From an uncultured Corynebacterium sp. (lineage in GTDB: Bacteria > Actinomycetota > Actinomycetes > Mycobacteriales > Mycobacteriaceae): a stretch of 9,534 nucleotides of DNA. Positions 1-6,183 of this stretch are shown here, in pieces; the first letter of the stretch is position 1, and each line of letters opens with the position of its first letter. Under the pieces are notes generated by a model. It was not told the origin of the DNA, searched no databases, and saw nothing but the letters and a program-made list of their open reading frames with translations. The stretch is from contig CAMIFC010000050.1 of NCBI GenBank assembly GCA_946220775.1, positions 1 through 9,534 of the forward strand, written 5' to 3'. The position numbers and the translations under genes are program-made.

Positions 1-12
1 GCCCCCAGCCCC

Positions 13-28
13 CAGCGCCCCAGCGCTG
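13..28 (-). other. Short GC hairpin just downstream of prfB
   Basis: A perfect 6-bp inverted repeat, CAGCGC - 4 nt - GCGCTG, starts 5 nt beyond the prfB stop codon. Read on the prfB strand it is followed by a G-rich run and not by T residues, so it does not look like an intrinsic terminator. It may only be a folding element between prfB and whatever gene lies to the left. In C. glutamicum and relatives that position is, as I recall, ftsE, but the gene is outside the window. Confidence 0.3.
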
Positions 29-32
29 AAAC

Positions 33-1172
33 CTAAGCCCCCTGCTCAGCTTCCTGCTGTTGCGCCATACGCCAGCGGATACCGGATTCCAGCAGGCCAT
101 CCAAGTCCCCGTCCAGCACCTTCTGGGGATCCCCCACCTCGTAATCCGTGCGCAGATCCTTGACCATCTGGTACGGGTGCAGCACATAAGAGCGCATCTG
201 GTTACCCCACGAGGCGTTGCCGCCAGCGCCGAGAGCGTCCATCTCCGCGCGCTCCTCCTGACGCTTCTTTTCCAGCAGCTTGGCCTGCAACACGCGCATG
301 GCCGAGGCCTTGTTTTGAATCTGTGACTTCTCGTTTTGGCAGGTCACCACAATTCCGGTGGGGATGTGAGTCAGTCGCACCGCGGAGTCAGTGGTATTCA
401 CTGACTGCCCACCAGGGCCAGAGGAACGATAAACATCCACTCGTACGTCGGAGTCTGGCACCTCGATCGAGTCCGTCTGCTCCACGACGGGTAGGACTTC
501 GACTTCCGCGAAGCTAGTTTGGCGTCGTCCTTGATTATCGAATGGGCTGATGCGAACCAAACGGTGTGCACCTTGCTCCACGGAAAGGGTGCCGTACATG
601 TAGTCGCCGTGAACCACGAACGTCGCGGACTTAATACCGGCTTCTTCCGCGTAGGAGATGTCGTAGATATCGACTTTGTGCCCGTGGTGCTCGGCCCAGC
701 GCGTGTACATGCGCAGCAGCATTTCCGCCCAGTCCGCCGCGTCCACGCCACCAGCGCCCGACCGGATGTTGATCAGTGCCTCACGCTGGTCGTATTCGCC
801 GGAGAGCATGGTCGTGACCTCGAGTGAGTCGATGGCCTCCCGCAGGTCCTTGCGTTCCTCGTCGGCCATCTCGGTCGCTTCGGCGGCCGCATCTGGGTCC
901 TCCGCAGCCTCTTCCTCCGCCATGTCGTACATCACTGGCAGGTCGTCCAGGCGCTGGCGCAGTTCCCGCACCTTACGGAGCTTCGATTGAACCCGGGAAA
1001 GTTCGGACGTCACTTGTTGCGCATGGTCAGGGTCATCCCAGAGTGACGGGTCGGCAGCCTGAGCTTCCAACTCTCGCACCCGCGCATCAAGCTCATCCAG
1101 GTCAAGAACTTTTTCAATCGTGACGAGTGTGCTGTCAAGGTCGTGCAGATCTGAGGTGACATCCGGTTGCAT
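33..1172 (-). CDS. prfB: Peptide chain release factor 2 (RF2)
   Basis: RF2 recognises UGA and UAA in the ribosomal A site and triggers release of the finished protein. The 379-residue product has the full class I layout: a helical N-terminal domain (about 1-120), the codon-reading tripeptide SPF at 209-211 and the peptidyl-tRNA hydrolysis motif GGQ at 254-256, followed by the basic SVNTTDSAVRLTH segment. SPF, as opposed to the PxT motif of RF1, identifies RF2. The reading frame runs upstream for 54 more codons, but I start at the ATG encoding MQPDVTSDL because that is where RF2 homology begins and because a -10 hexamer sits 8 nt before it. There is no in-frame UGA or frameshift site of the E. 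coli prfB type. The gene ends in TAG, a codon read by RF1, so RF2 does not end its own synthesis. It is divergent from the phosphatase gene at 1212. Confidence 0.97.
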   Translation of the reverse strand: MQPDVTSDLHDLDSTLVTIEKVLDLDELDARVRELEAQAADPSLWDDPDHAQQVTSELSRVQSKLRKVRELRQRLDDLPVMYDMAEEEAAEDPDAAAEATEMADEERKDLREAIDSLEVTTMLSGEYDQREALINIRSGAGGVDAADWAEMLLRMYTRWAEHHGHKVDIYDISYAEEAGIKSATFVVHGDYMYGTLSVEQGAHRLVRISPFDNQGRRQTSFAEVEVLPVVEQTDSIEVPDSDVRVDVYRSSGPGGQSVNTTDSAVRLTHIPTGIVVTCQNEKSQIQNKASAMRVLQAKLLEKKRQEERAEMDALGAGGNASWGNQMRSYVLHPYQMVKDLRTDYEVGDPQKVLDGDLDGLLESGIRWRMAQQQEAEQGA

Positions 1173-1175
1173 AAT
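1170..1175 (+). promoter_or_regulatory. Candidate -10 for the phosphatase gene at 1212
   Basis: CATAAT, a five-of-six match to TATAAT, would start transcription near 1182 and give a leader of about 20-30 nt. It lies exactly over the prfB start codon. A second, weaker candidate is CACAAT at 1199-1204, whose spacing would place the start of a leaderless mRNA at the ATG at 1212. No -35 box is obvious for either, so the choice is open. Confidence 0.3.
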
Positions 1176-1186
1176 GCGCAAGTCTA
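1173..1186 (-). promoter_or_regulatory. Predicted leaderless -10 region of prfB
   Basis: On the minus strand a TAGACT hexamer (plus coordinates 1181-1186) lies 8 nt before the prfB ATG, and no Shine-Dalgarno sequence is present in between. Transcription would begin at or next to the A of the start codon, giving a leaderless mRNA. No convincing -35 box is visible. That is not unusual for corynebacterial promoters, where the -10 motif TAnnnT carries most of the signal. This is inference from motif and spacing only. Confidence 0.5.
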
Positions 1187-1211
1187 CCCGGCAGTGTGCA
1201 CAATGGAACTT

Positions 1212-2084
1212 ATGGCTCAAGACCCTGAAACTAGCTCCGTAACTAATTCTCCGATTCCAGAGCACATGCTCGATTCGATTATTAAAACTTTCATCCTCTC
1301 CCACACCGAGGCTGGGGACCAGCAGCTCGCACAAACGCTGGTGTATAACGTGTCCCGGCTGGCGTGGCGGCTACGCGATGCAGATGTGAAAACCGAGCAA
1401 AAAACCTCGGTATCCGATGTGGTCACGGAAGCTGACCGCATCGCGGAGAAGTTCGTCTCCGATGTGCTGCGTGCGCTGCGCCCCGAAGACGGGCTGCTTG
1501 GCGAGGAAGGCACCCGCCACGAGGGCGCATCCGGGCGCACCTGGGTGATCGACCCGATCGACGGCACCTATAACTTCACCACCGGCTCGGATTACTGGTG
1601 CTCCGCTTTGGCCTTAGTCAAGGGTGACCCCGATGACCCGGACGAGCTTATTTTGGGCGCCGTCCACCGCCCCGCGATGGGCTACACGTGGATCGGTGGG
1701 CCGGATATCCCCACCACCCGTGATGGTTCTCCGGTGCCGAAGTTCCAGAACCCCGCCCCAGAAGAAACCGTGCTGGGCGGTTACCTGCATCCCACGCACT
1801 TCACCAACCCGGTACTCCGGGATGCGTGGATCGCCGTTGCTGGCCAATTCGCCACGGTGCGGATGCTGGGCAGCGCGTCGATCGATCTTGCGTGTGTCGC
1901 CGGCGGGGAGCTCGGCTGCTGGATGCAGCACTCTGTGGCGAGCTGGGACTGGTTGCCAGGCCGGGCACTTGTCGAAGGTGCTGGTGGCACCACCACGAAA
2001 GTCACCGCGGCTGGACGCACGTGGTCGATCGCCGGTTCCGCGAAAGCAGTGGAGGCCGCGAAGCTGGCGCTCGATCCCCTGTGA
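1212..2084 (+). CDS. Inositol monophosphatase-family phosphatase, substrate unknown
   Basis: This is a lithium-sensitive-type, Mg-dependent phosphatase of the IMPase/FBPase superfamily, 290 residues from this start. Numbered from ATG 1212, the metal-site signatures are SDVVTEAD (66-75), GEEG (97-100), WVIDPIDGT (111-119) and, near the C-terminus, SWDWLPGRALVEGAGG, the equivalent of the family's WDxAxGxxLxxEAGG. It is probably cytosolic, with no signal peptide or membrane segment seen. The start is uncertain: ATG at 1203 would add three residues (MEL), the frame is open back to a TTG at 1167, and none has a good ribosome-binding site. It lies 45 nt upstream of hisN on the same strand, and the two are clearly diverged paralogues. 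The substrate cannot be read from sequence; inositol phosphate, histidinol phosphate, PAP and sugar phosphates are all used within the family. Confidence 0.88.
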   Translation: MAQDPETSSVTNSPIPEHMLDSIIKTFILSHTEAGDQQLAQTLVYNVSRLAWRLRDADVKTEQKTSVSDVVTEADRIAEKFVSDVLRALRPEDGLLGEEGTRHEGASGRTWVIDPIDGTYNFTTGSDYWCSALALVKGDPDDPDELILGAVHRPAMGYTWIGGPDIPTTRDGSPVPKFQNPAPEETVLGGYLHPTHFTNPVLRDAWIAVAGQFATVRMLGSASIDLACVAGGELGCWMQHSVASWDWLPGRALVEGAGGTTTKVTAAGRTWSIAGSAKAVEAAKLALDPL

Positions 2085-2117
2085 GCAGGCTGCACAGCCG
2101 ATAGCGCTTTGACCGGT

Positions 2118-2129
2118 TAGGATGCAATC
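2118..2129 (+). promoter_or_regulatory. Predicted leaderless -10 region of hisN
   Basis: TAGGAT at 2118-2123 is followed by 6 nt and then the hisN ATG at 2130, with no Shine-Dalgarno sequence between. This places transcription start at the start codon. A TTGACC lies only 3 nt upstream, too close to act as the -35 box for this -10. The site suggests hisN has its own promoter even though the preceding phosphatase gene ends only 45 nt away and could read through. Confidence 0.5.
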
Positions 2130-2990
2130 ATGACCGCGAATTTTTCTTCGTCCCAGGCTGCAAACGTGTCCGCCGAGTCCAATTATTCTGATGACCTCTC
2201 GCTCGCCTTCCGCCTCGCGGATGCTGCCGATGAGATCACCATGGCCCGCTTTGAGGCCGCTGATCTGCAGATTGACTCCAAGCCGGACCTCACCCCTGTG
2301 TCCGATGCGGACACGGCCGTCGAACGAAAAATCCGCGACATCCTCGCCACCTACCGCCCCGAAGACTCGGTGTTAGGCGAAGAATTCGGTGGCGAGCCCA
2401 CCTTCGAAAACCGACAGTGGGTCATCGACCCCATCGACGGCACCAAAAACTTTGTTCGCGGCGTGCCCGTGTGGGCAACATTGATCAGCCTGCTGGAAGA
2501 CGGCGTCCCGGTCATCGGCCTCGTCTCCGCCCCTGCGCTCAGCCGTCGCTGGTGGGCAGCCCCCGGCATCGGTTCCTGGCGTTCCTTCACCGCCCCCAAC
2601 AGCTTCGATGTGGACGCCACCCCGTCCGCGCAACCTCGCCAGCTGCAGGTCTCCCGCGTCCGCGATATTCAGGACGCCAGCCTGTCTTTCAGTTCCCTAT
2701 CCGGCTGGGCTGACCGTGGCTTGCGTGAACAGTTGGTGGCTCTTTCGGATCGCACGTGGCGTCTCCGCGGCTTCGGGGATTTCTGGTCCTACATGATGGT
2801 TGCTGAAGGCTCCGTGGATATCGCCGCGGAACCAGAAGTTAGCCTGTGGGATCTCGCTGCACTAGTACCGATCGTCACGGAAGCGGGCGGCACATTCACC
2901 AATATTGAAGGTGAAGCCGGCCCCCACGGTGGCTCCGCAGTGGCAACAAATGGCCTGCTGCACCAAGAAGTGCTCGACGCACTTCAGTAA
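2130..2990 (+). CDS. hisN: Histidinol-phosphate phosphatase (IMPase-like HisN)
   Basis: The predicted reaction is removal of phosphate from L-histidinol phosphate, the penultimate part of histidine biosynthesis, in the cytosol. Actinobacteria use this IMPase-type enzyme in place of the HAD- or PHP-type phosphatases of other bacteria. The 286-residue protein carries SDAD (58-61), GEEF (83-86), WVIDPIDGT (97-105) and SLWDLAALVPIVTEAGG (238-254), which supply the metal and phosphate ligands. Regions such as KNFVRGVPVWATLI and SLSFSSLSGWA closely match C. glutamicum HisN as I recall it. The N-terminus is about 16 residues longer than that protein. A GTG at 2166 would give the shorter form, but the leaderless -10 immediately before ATG 2130 favours the longer one. 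No other his gene is in the window. Assignment to HisN and not a general inositol phosphatase rests on similarity. Confidence 0.85.
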   Translation: MTANFSSSQAANVSAESNYSDDLSLAFRLADAADEITMARFEAADLQIDSKPDLTPVSDADTAVERKIRDILATYRPEDSVLGEEFGGEPTFENRQWVIDPIDGTKNFVRGVPVWATLISLLEDGVPVIGLVSAPALSRRWWAAPGIGSWRSFTAPNSFDVDATPSAQPRQLQVSRVRDIQDASLSFSSLSGWADRGLREQLVALSDRTWRLRGFGDFWSYMMVAEGSVDIAAEPEVSLWDLAALVPIVTEAGGTFTNIEGEAGPHGGSAVATNGLLHQEVLDALQ

Positions 2991-3104
2991 CGCATTACAG
3001 TAAAACGCAGACACCGTCGCTAGGCGGGAAATCTGTGGAGCGGGTTGGCGTCCTAAAAAAGAAATGTTGAACAAAGATCCCGCGCGAAACTGCACCGCGA
3101 TCGC

Positions 3105-3110
3105 TAGACT
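3105..3110 (+). promoter_or_regulatory. Candidate -10 of pgi
   Basis: In the 181-nt gap between hisN and pgi there is a TAGACT hexamer identical to the one proposed for prfB. Transcription would begin near 3117, giving a leader of about 55 nt that contains the pgi ribosome-binding site. I see no clear -35 box and no terminator for hisN in this gap, so read-through from hisN is also possible. Confidence 0.4.
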
Positions 3111-3156
3111 GAGGGGACGCTGACCCCCAACATTCACGAGCACATGACGATCGCCC

Positions 3157-3163
3157 GAGGAGG
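3157..3163 (+). promoter_or_regulatory. Ribosome-binding site that sets the pgi GTG start
   Basis: GAGGAGG lies 8 nt before the GTG at 3172. This strong Shine-Dalgarno match decides in favour of the non-ATG start codon. Confidence 0.8.
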
Positions 3164-3171
3164 CATAAGCT

Positions 3172-4866
3172 GTGACATTCCCGCCAAACCCCAACCCGGT
3201 AACCAGTACTAGGTCGTGGCAGGATCTCGTAGCCTACGCACAGAAGTTCTACGGAACCTCGCTGCGCGAATTGTTTGAAGACCAGCCGGGTCGCTCCAGC
3301 GACATGACCTACACCGCAGGCCCGCTGCGCATCGACCTGTCCAAGAACCTGGTTGATGAACGCGTCATGCGCCTGCTCGTGGATATCGCCCACGATATGA
3401 AGCTCGAAGACCAGCGCGCGGCGATGTTTGACGGGGAAAAGATTAACACCACCGAAAAGCGTGCGGCGTTGCATACTGCGCTGCGCATTCCGGTGGATCA
3501 GGACTACCAGCTGGGGCACCAGGATGTTGCCGCGGACGTTCACTCAGTGCTGGGACGGATGCGCGACTTCGCGCGTGCCCTGCGCAAGGGCAGCTGGCAG
3601 GGAGTCACCGGCCACACGATCAAAAACATCGTGAACATCGGGATTGGCGGGTCGGATCTGGGTCCATCGATGGCTTCCAAGGCGCTTCGCCCCTACCAGA
3701 CGGCGGGAATCACCCCGTATTTCGTGTCCAACTTGGACCCGGCGGATCTGCTGAACAAGCTCGACGGGCTGGATCCGGAATCCACCTTGTTTGTCATCAG
3801 CTCCAAGACCTTCACCACCCAAGAAACACTGGTCAACGCATACGCCGCGAAGCGCTGGCTGATGCGAGGGCTGTCCGATGCTGGTGTGGACGTGGGATCA
3901 CCAGACAAGCAGAACGCCATCACGAAGCAGCACTTCGTCGCGGTTTCCACGAACGCCGACGCTGTCCAGGAATTCGGCATCGACCCACGCAACATGTTCG
4001 AATTCTGGGACTGGGTGGGCGGCCGCTACTCCGTGGACTCCGCCATCGGACTGACTCTGATGGCAGCCATCGGGCCGGCGGACTTCATGCGGTTCCTCGA
4101 GGGCTTCCACGAAGTCGACGATCACTTCCGCACCGAACCGTTGGAAATGAACGTGCCGGTTCTGATGGGGCTGCTGAACGTCTGGTACCAGGACTTCCTC
4201 GGAGCCGGATCTCACGCGATCATGCCGTACAGCGAGGACCTGCGGGAATTCCCGAAGTACCTCCAGCAGCTCACGATGGAATCGCTGGGGAAGTCCGTGC
4301 GCCTGGATGGCTCGCCAGTCGATGTTCCCACCGGTCAGATCCACTGGGGCGCGCCTGGCACCAACGGCCAGCACGCATTCTTCCAGCTGCTGCACCAAGG
4401 CACGCAGATCATCCCTGCGGACTTCATCGGCTTCGTCAACCCCCACCACGAAGTCTTCGCTGAAGACGGCGATACCAGCATGCACGACATGCTGATGGCC
4501 AACTTCTTCGCCCAGACCCGAGTGCTGGCCTTCGGCCGCAACGCGGAAGAAGTACGAGCAGACGGCACCCGCGAAGAGCTCGTCGCACACAAGGTGATGC
4601 CGGGCAACCGGCCAAGCACAACGATCCTTGGCAACAAGCTCACGCCGGAAACCCTTGGCGCGCTGATCGCGCTCTATGAGCACTCCACGTTCGTTCAGGC
4701 TGCGATCTGGGGCATCAGCGCCTTCGACCAGTGGGGCGTGGAGTTCGGAAAGCGCCAGGCAAGCGATTTATTGCCTGCAGTACGCGGTATTGAAAACAGC
4801 GATGCTGGGGACTCCTCCACAGACTCGTTGATTTCGCACTACCGCCAGTATCGTGACGAAGTATAG
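3172..4866 (+). CDS. pgi: Glucose-6-phosphate isomerase
   Basis: Pgi interconverts glucose-6-phosphate and fructose-6-phosphate in the cytosol, at the branch between glycolysis, gluconeogenesis and the pentose phosphate pathway. The 564-residue protein is of ordinary length for the bacterial family (E. coli about 549). Visible signatures are GIGGSDLGP (157-165), SKTFTTQET (211-219, phosphate binding), WDWVGGRYS (279-287, with Arg285), MES (369-371, catalytic Glu370), NGQHAFFQ (398-405, catalytic His401) and FDQWGVEFGK (518-527, Lys527). All the usual active-site residues are therefore present. It starts at GTG 3172 behind a strong ribosome-binding site. nagB follows after 47 nt on the same strand with no terminator between them, so the two may be cotranscribed. 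Confidence 0.98.
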   Translation: MTFPPNPNPVTSTRSWQDLVAYAQKFYGTSLRELFEDQPGRSSDMTYTAGPLRIDLSKNLVDERVMRLLVDIAHDMKLEDQRAAMFDGEKINTTEKRAALHTALRIPVDQDYQLGHQDVAADVHSVLGRMRDFARALRKGSWQGVTGHTIKNIVNIGIGGSDLGPSMASKALRPYQTAGITPYFVSNLDPADLLNKLDGLDPESTLFVISSKTFTTQETLVNAYAAKRWLMRGLSDAGVDVGSPDKQNAITKQHFVAVSTNADAVQEFGIDPRNMFEFWDWVGGRYSVDSAIGLTLMAAIGPADFMRFLEGFHEVDDHFRTEPLEMNVPVLMGLLNVWYQDFLGAGSHAIMPYSEDLREFPKYLQQLTMESLGKSVRLDGSPVDVPTGQIHWGAPGTNGQHAFFQLLHQGTQIIPADFIGFVNPHHEVFAEDGDTSMHDMLMANFFAQTRVLAFGRNAEEVRADGTREELVAHKVMPGNRPSTTILGNKLTPETLGALIALYEHSTFVQAAIWGISAFDQWGVEFGKRQASDLLPAVRGIENSDAGDSSTDSLISHYRQYRDEV

Positions 4867-4913
4867 GTTTTAGCGCTACCGCGCTCCGCCTCCAGCCCAG
4901 AAAGTTCCACCAC

Positions 4914-5690
4914 ATGGACGTAGTTATCCGCCCCACCCCGGCAGAAGTCGCCTCCGTCGCGGCAGGGGTCCTCGCCCGCAGCGTCGCCAGCGGGGAGAAC
5001 ATCGGTTTGGCAACGGGATCGACCCCGCTGCAGACCTACAAGGAGCTCATCAAGAAGCACCAAGAAGAAGGCCTCAGCTTCGCCAACACCACGGCGTTCC
5101 TTCTCGACGAATACGTGGGCCTGCCCCACGATCACGAGCAGTCGTATTACTACACGATTCGCCATGAGTTCACGAAGCATGTTGACTTCGCCGATGACGC
5201 AGTCCACTCCCCCGATGGGTTAGTGGAGAACACCGATGCCGCCGGTCTGGAATATGAGCGGGTGATTGAACAATCTGGTGGGATTGGCGTCCAACTTTTG
5301 GGAATCGGAACCAACGGGCACATCGGATTCAACGAACCGGGAAGCTCCTTCGACTCCTTGACCCGACTGACGACGCTGCATCCGCAGACGCGGGCAGACA
5401 ACGCGCGGTTCTTCGGCTCGCTTGAGGACGTCCCCGTGCACGTGATCACCCAGGGCCTCGGCACCATTCAGCGGGCGCGGCACCTGTTGCTGCTGGCCAC
5501 GGGCGAAAAGAAGGCTGATGCCGTGGCGCAACTCGTTGAAGGCCCACTGACCGCGATGATGCCGGCCTCCGTGCTGCAGCTGCACCGGCACGCGACCGTC
5601 GTGGTTGACGAAGCCGCGGCCTCGAAGCTGCAGGAGACCGACTTCTACCGTTTTAAGGACGCCAACCGGCCACACTGGCAGCCATACTAA
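4914..5690 (+). CDS. nagB: Glucosamine-6-phosphate deaminase
   Basis: NagB converts glucosamine-6-phosphate to fructose-6-phosphate and ammonia, the last step of amino-sugar catabolism. The 258-residue protein has the sugar-phosphate isomerase fold signatures: GLATGSTPLQT (31-41), LDEYVGL (64-70, with Asp65 matching the proton-transferring Asp72 of E. coli) and GTNGHIGFNEPGSS (132-145, with His136 and Glu141 matching E. coli His143 and Glu148). The residue matching E. coli Asp141 is Asn134, which I believe also occurs in Gram-positive NagB. The protein ends soon after the core fold. The start is ATG 4914, with only a weak AGAAAG 9 nt upstream. A possible -10 (TATAGG, 4862-4867) overlaps the pgi stop codon. 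nagA is not adjacent, which is unusual for nag genes; its product, Fru-6-P, is instead the substrate of the upstream gene pgi. Confidence 0.95.
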   Translation: MDVVIRPTPAEVASVAAGVLARSVASGENIGLATGSTPLQTYKELIKKHQEEGLSFANTTAFLLDEYVGLPHDHEQSYYYTIRHEFTKHVDFADDAVHSPDGLVENTDAAGLEYERVIEQSGGIGVQLLGIGTNGHIGFNEPGSSFDSLTRLTTLHPQTRADNARFFGSLEDVPVHVITQGLGTIQRARHLLLLATGEKKADAVAQLVEGPLTAMMPASVLQLHRHATVVVDEAAASKLQETDFYRFKDANRPHWQPY

Positions 5691-5709
5691 ACACCCCAGC
5701 GACCCGCTT

Positions 5710-5801
5710 GGGCGGTGAATCGCCCTGGCGGGCGGTGTCGCGCCCTAGATTGGGCGTGAACCCCCTACGTGAGCCCCCTACTTTGGCGCGTGTCGCGCCC
5801 T
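5710..5801 (+). repeat. Cluster of GGGCG/CGCCC palindromic repeats after nagB
   Basis: Just after the nagB stop codon, the arms GGGCG (5710, 5730, 5752) and CGCCC (5721, 5741, 5796) alternate. A 16-nt unit, GGCGGTG-3 nt-CGCCCT, occurs at 5711 and 5731, with a third diverged copy at 5785 (GGCGCG-3 nt-CGCGCC). Each unit can fold into a hairpin of 5-6 bp, and neighbouring units can pair in other combinations. An 8-nt direct repeat CCCCCTAC also lies at 5761 and 5774. The cluster lies between the gene and its terminator, so in the nagB mRNA it would form part of the 3' untranslated region. Its function is unknown; it resembles REP-type extragenic palindromes. Confidence 0.55.
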
Positions 5802-5807
5802 CAACTG

Positions 5808-5841
5808 AGCTCCGGAAGCATGACGCTTCCGGAGCTTTTTT
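5808..5841 (+). terminator. Rho-independent terminator of the pgi-nagB transcript
   Basis: A perfect 12-bp stem, AGCTCCGGAAGC (5808-5819) with GCTTCCGGAGCT (5825-5836), encloses the loop ATGAC and is followed directly by a T run to 5841. The upstream flank lacks a matching A run, so it should act mainly on plus-strand transcripts. It is the first strong terminator after pgi and nagB. Confidence 0.92.
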
Positions 5842-5873
5842 GTTCAACCACCAGACCCTCTAGGTCTGTGAAC
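5842..5873 (+). other. Interrupted hairpin immediately after the nagB terminator
   Basis: GTTCA (5842-5846) pairs with TGAAC (5869-5873), and inside them CAGACC (5852-5857) pairs with GGTCTG (5863-5868) around a 5-nt loop, leaving a 5-nt bulge on the left. It starts at the end of the terminator T tract and is not followed by T residues. It could be an operator or remnant structure; no function can be assigned. Confidence 0.4.
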
Positions 5874-5935
5874 CTGAGATTCTGCACAACATCTTAACCC
5901 CCCAAAACAGTACCCCCACAAGTGGGGCGGGTCTC

Positions 5936-6000
5936 AAAAAACCCACATACGAAACGCCGGGGGTACCCTGAGCTTCGGGTGCCCCCGTTTGGGTATTTTT
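5936..6000. terminator. Probable bidirectional terminator between nagB and pntA
   Basis: The core is GGGGGTACCC (5959-5968) paired with GGGTGCCCCC (5977-5986), 10 bp with one U-G pair and an 8-nt loop. Outside it AAAC (5952-5955) pairs with GTTT (5987-5990). Beyond that an A run plus ACCC on the left (5936-5944) can pair with GGGT-a-TTTTT on the right (5991-6000). T tracts follow the stem on both strands: TTTTT ending at 6000 on plus, and six T residues at 5941-5936 on minus. A two-way terminator is unexpected here because the nagB transcript is already stopped upstream and no minus-strand gene faces it. A separate small stem, CCCCAC/GTGGGG (5914-5927), lies just before it. Confidence 0.65.
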
Positions 6001-6021
6001 CAAAGAATCTTCACCATTCGC

Positions 6022-6051
6022 GTGACAAAGCACCGACAAAAGCAATAAAAA
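6022..6051 (+). promoter_or_regulatory. Candidate pntAB promoter
   Basis: GTGACA (6022-6027) and TAAAAA (6046-6051) are separated by 18 nt in an AT-rich patch, the only such patch between the terminators and pntA. Transcription would begin near 6058 and give a leader of about 125 nt. An alternative -10, TAGATC, lies at 6052. The assignment is by motif only. Confidence 0.35.
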
Positions 6052-6066
6052 TAGATCCAACCTTTT

Positions 6067-6150
6067 TCGGGAAGTTTTGTCTCGTGATTCGGCAAACCCT
6101 CGTTTCGCGTTTTCCGGCTTCCGTGACTCACCTTCGTCACAGCTTCCCGA
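6067..6150 (+). promoter_or_regulatory. Possible structured 5' leader of pntAB
   Basis: An 8-nt perfect inverted repeat, TCGGGAAG (6067-6074) and CTTCCCGA (6143-6150), could close a stem over nearly the whole predicted leader, ending 23 nt before the ribosome-binding site. Inside it GTGAC (6123-6127) and GTCAC (6136-6140) form a further small hairpin. Such a closed domain next to a gene start can act as a cis-regulatory RNA, but I do not recognise it as any known riboswitch family. Confidence 0.35.
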
Positions 6151-6183
6151 TGATCTTGTAACCCCAACAGCACAGGAGTCATA

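Noticed and set aside
33..1172. Programmed +1 frameshift as in E. coli prfB
   Set aside because: The frame is continuous from ATG to stop with no internal UGA, so no frameshift is needed.
1173..1334. Extending prfB upstream by 54 codons to the ATG at 1334
   Set aside because: The added segment has no RF2 similarity, overlaps the divergent phosphatase gene, and the ATG at 1172 has a well-placed -10.
3898..4683. 261-codon open frame on the minus strand
   Set aside because: It lies entirely inside pgi, which has complete active-site motifs. Long antisense frames are common in GC-rich genes, and its protein resembles no family I know.
6123..6140. GlxR/CRP-type binding site (GTGAC-8 nt-GTCAC)
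   Set aside because: The CRP-type consensus needs TGTGA-6 nt-TCACA; here the GTGA and TCAC halves are 10 nt apart, so it is better seen as a hairpin.
5922..6161. 79-codon plus-strand open frame in the nagB-pntA gap
   Set aside because: It runs through the terminator hairpin and the candidate promoter, has no ribosome-binding site and shows no recognisable protein features.
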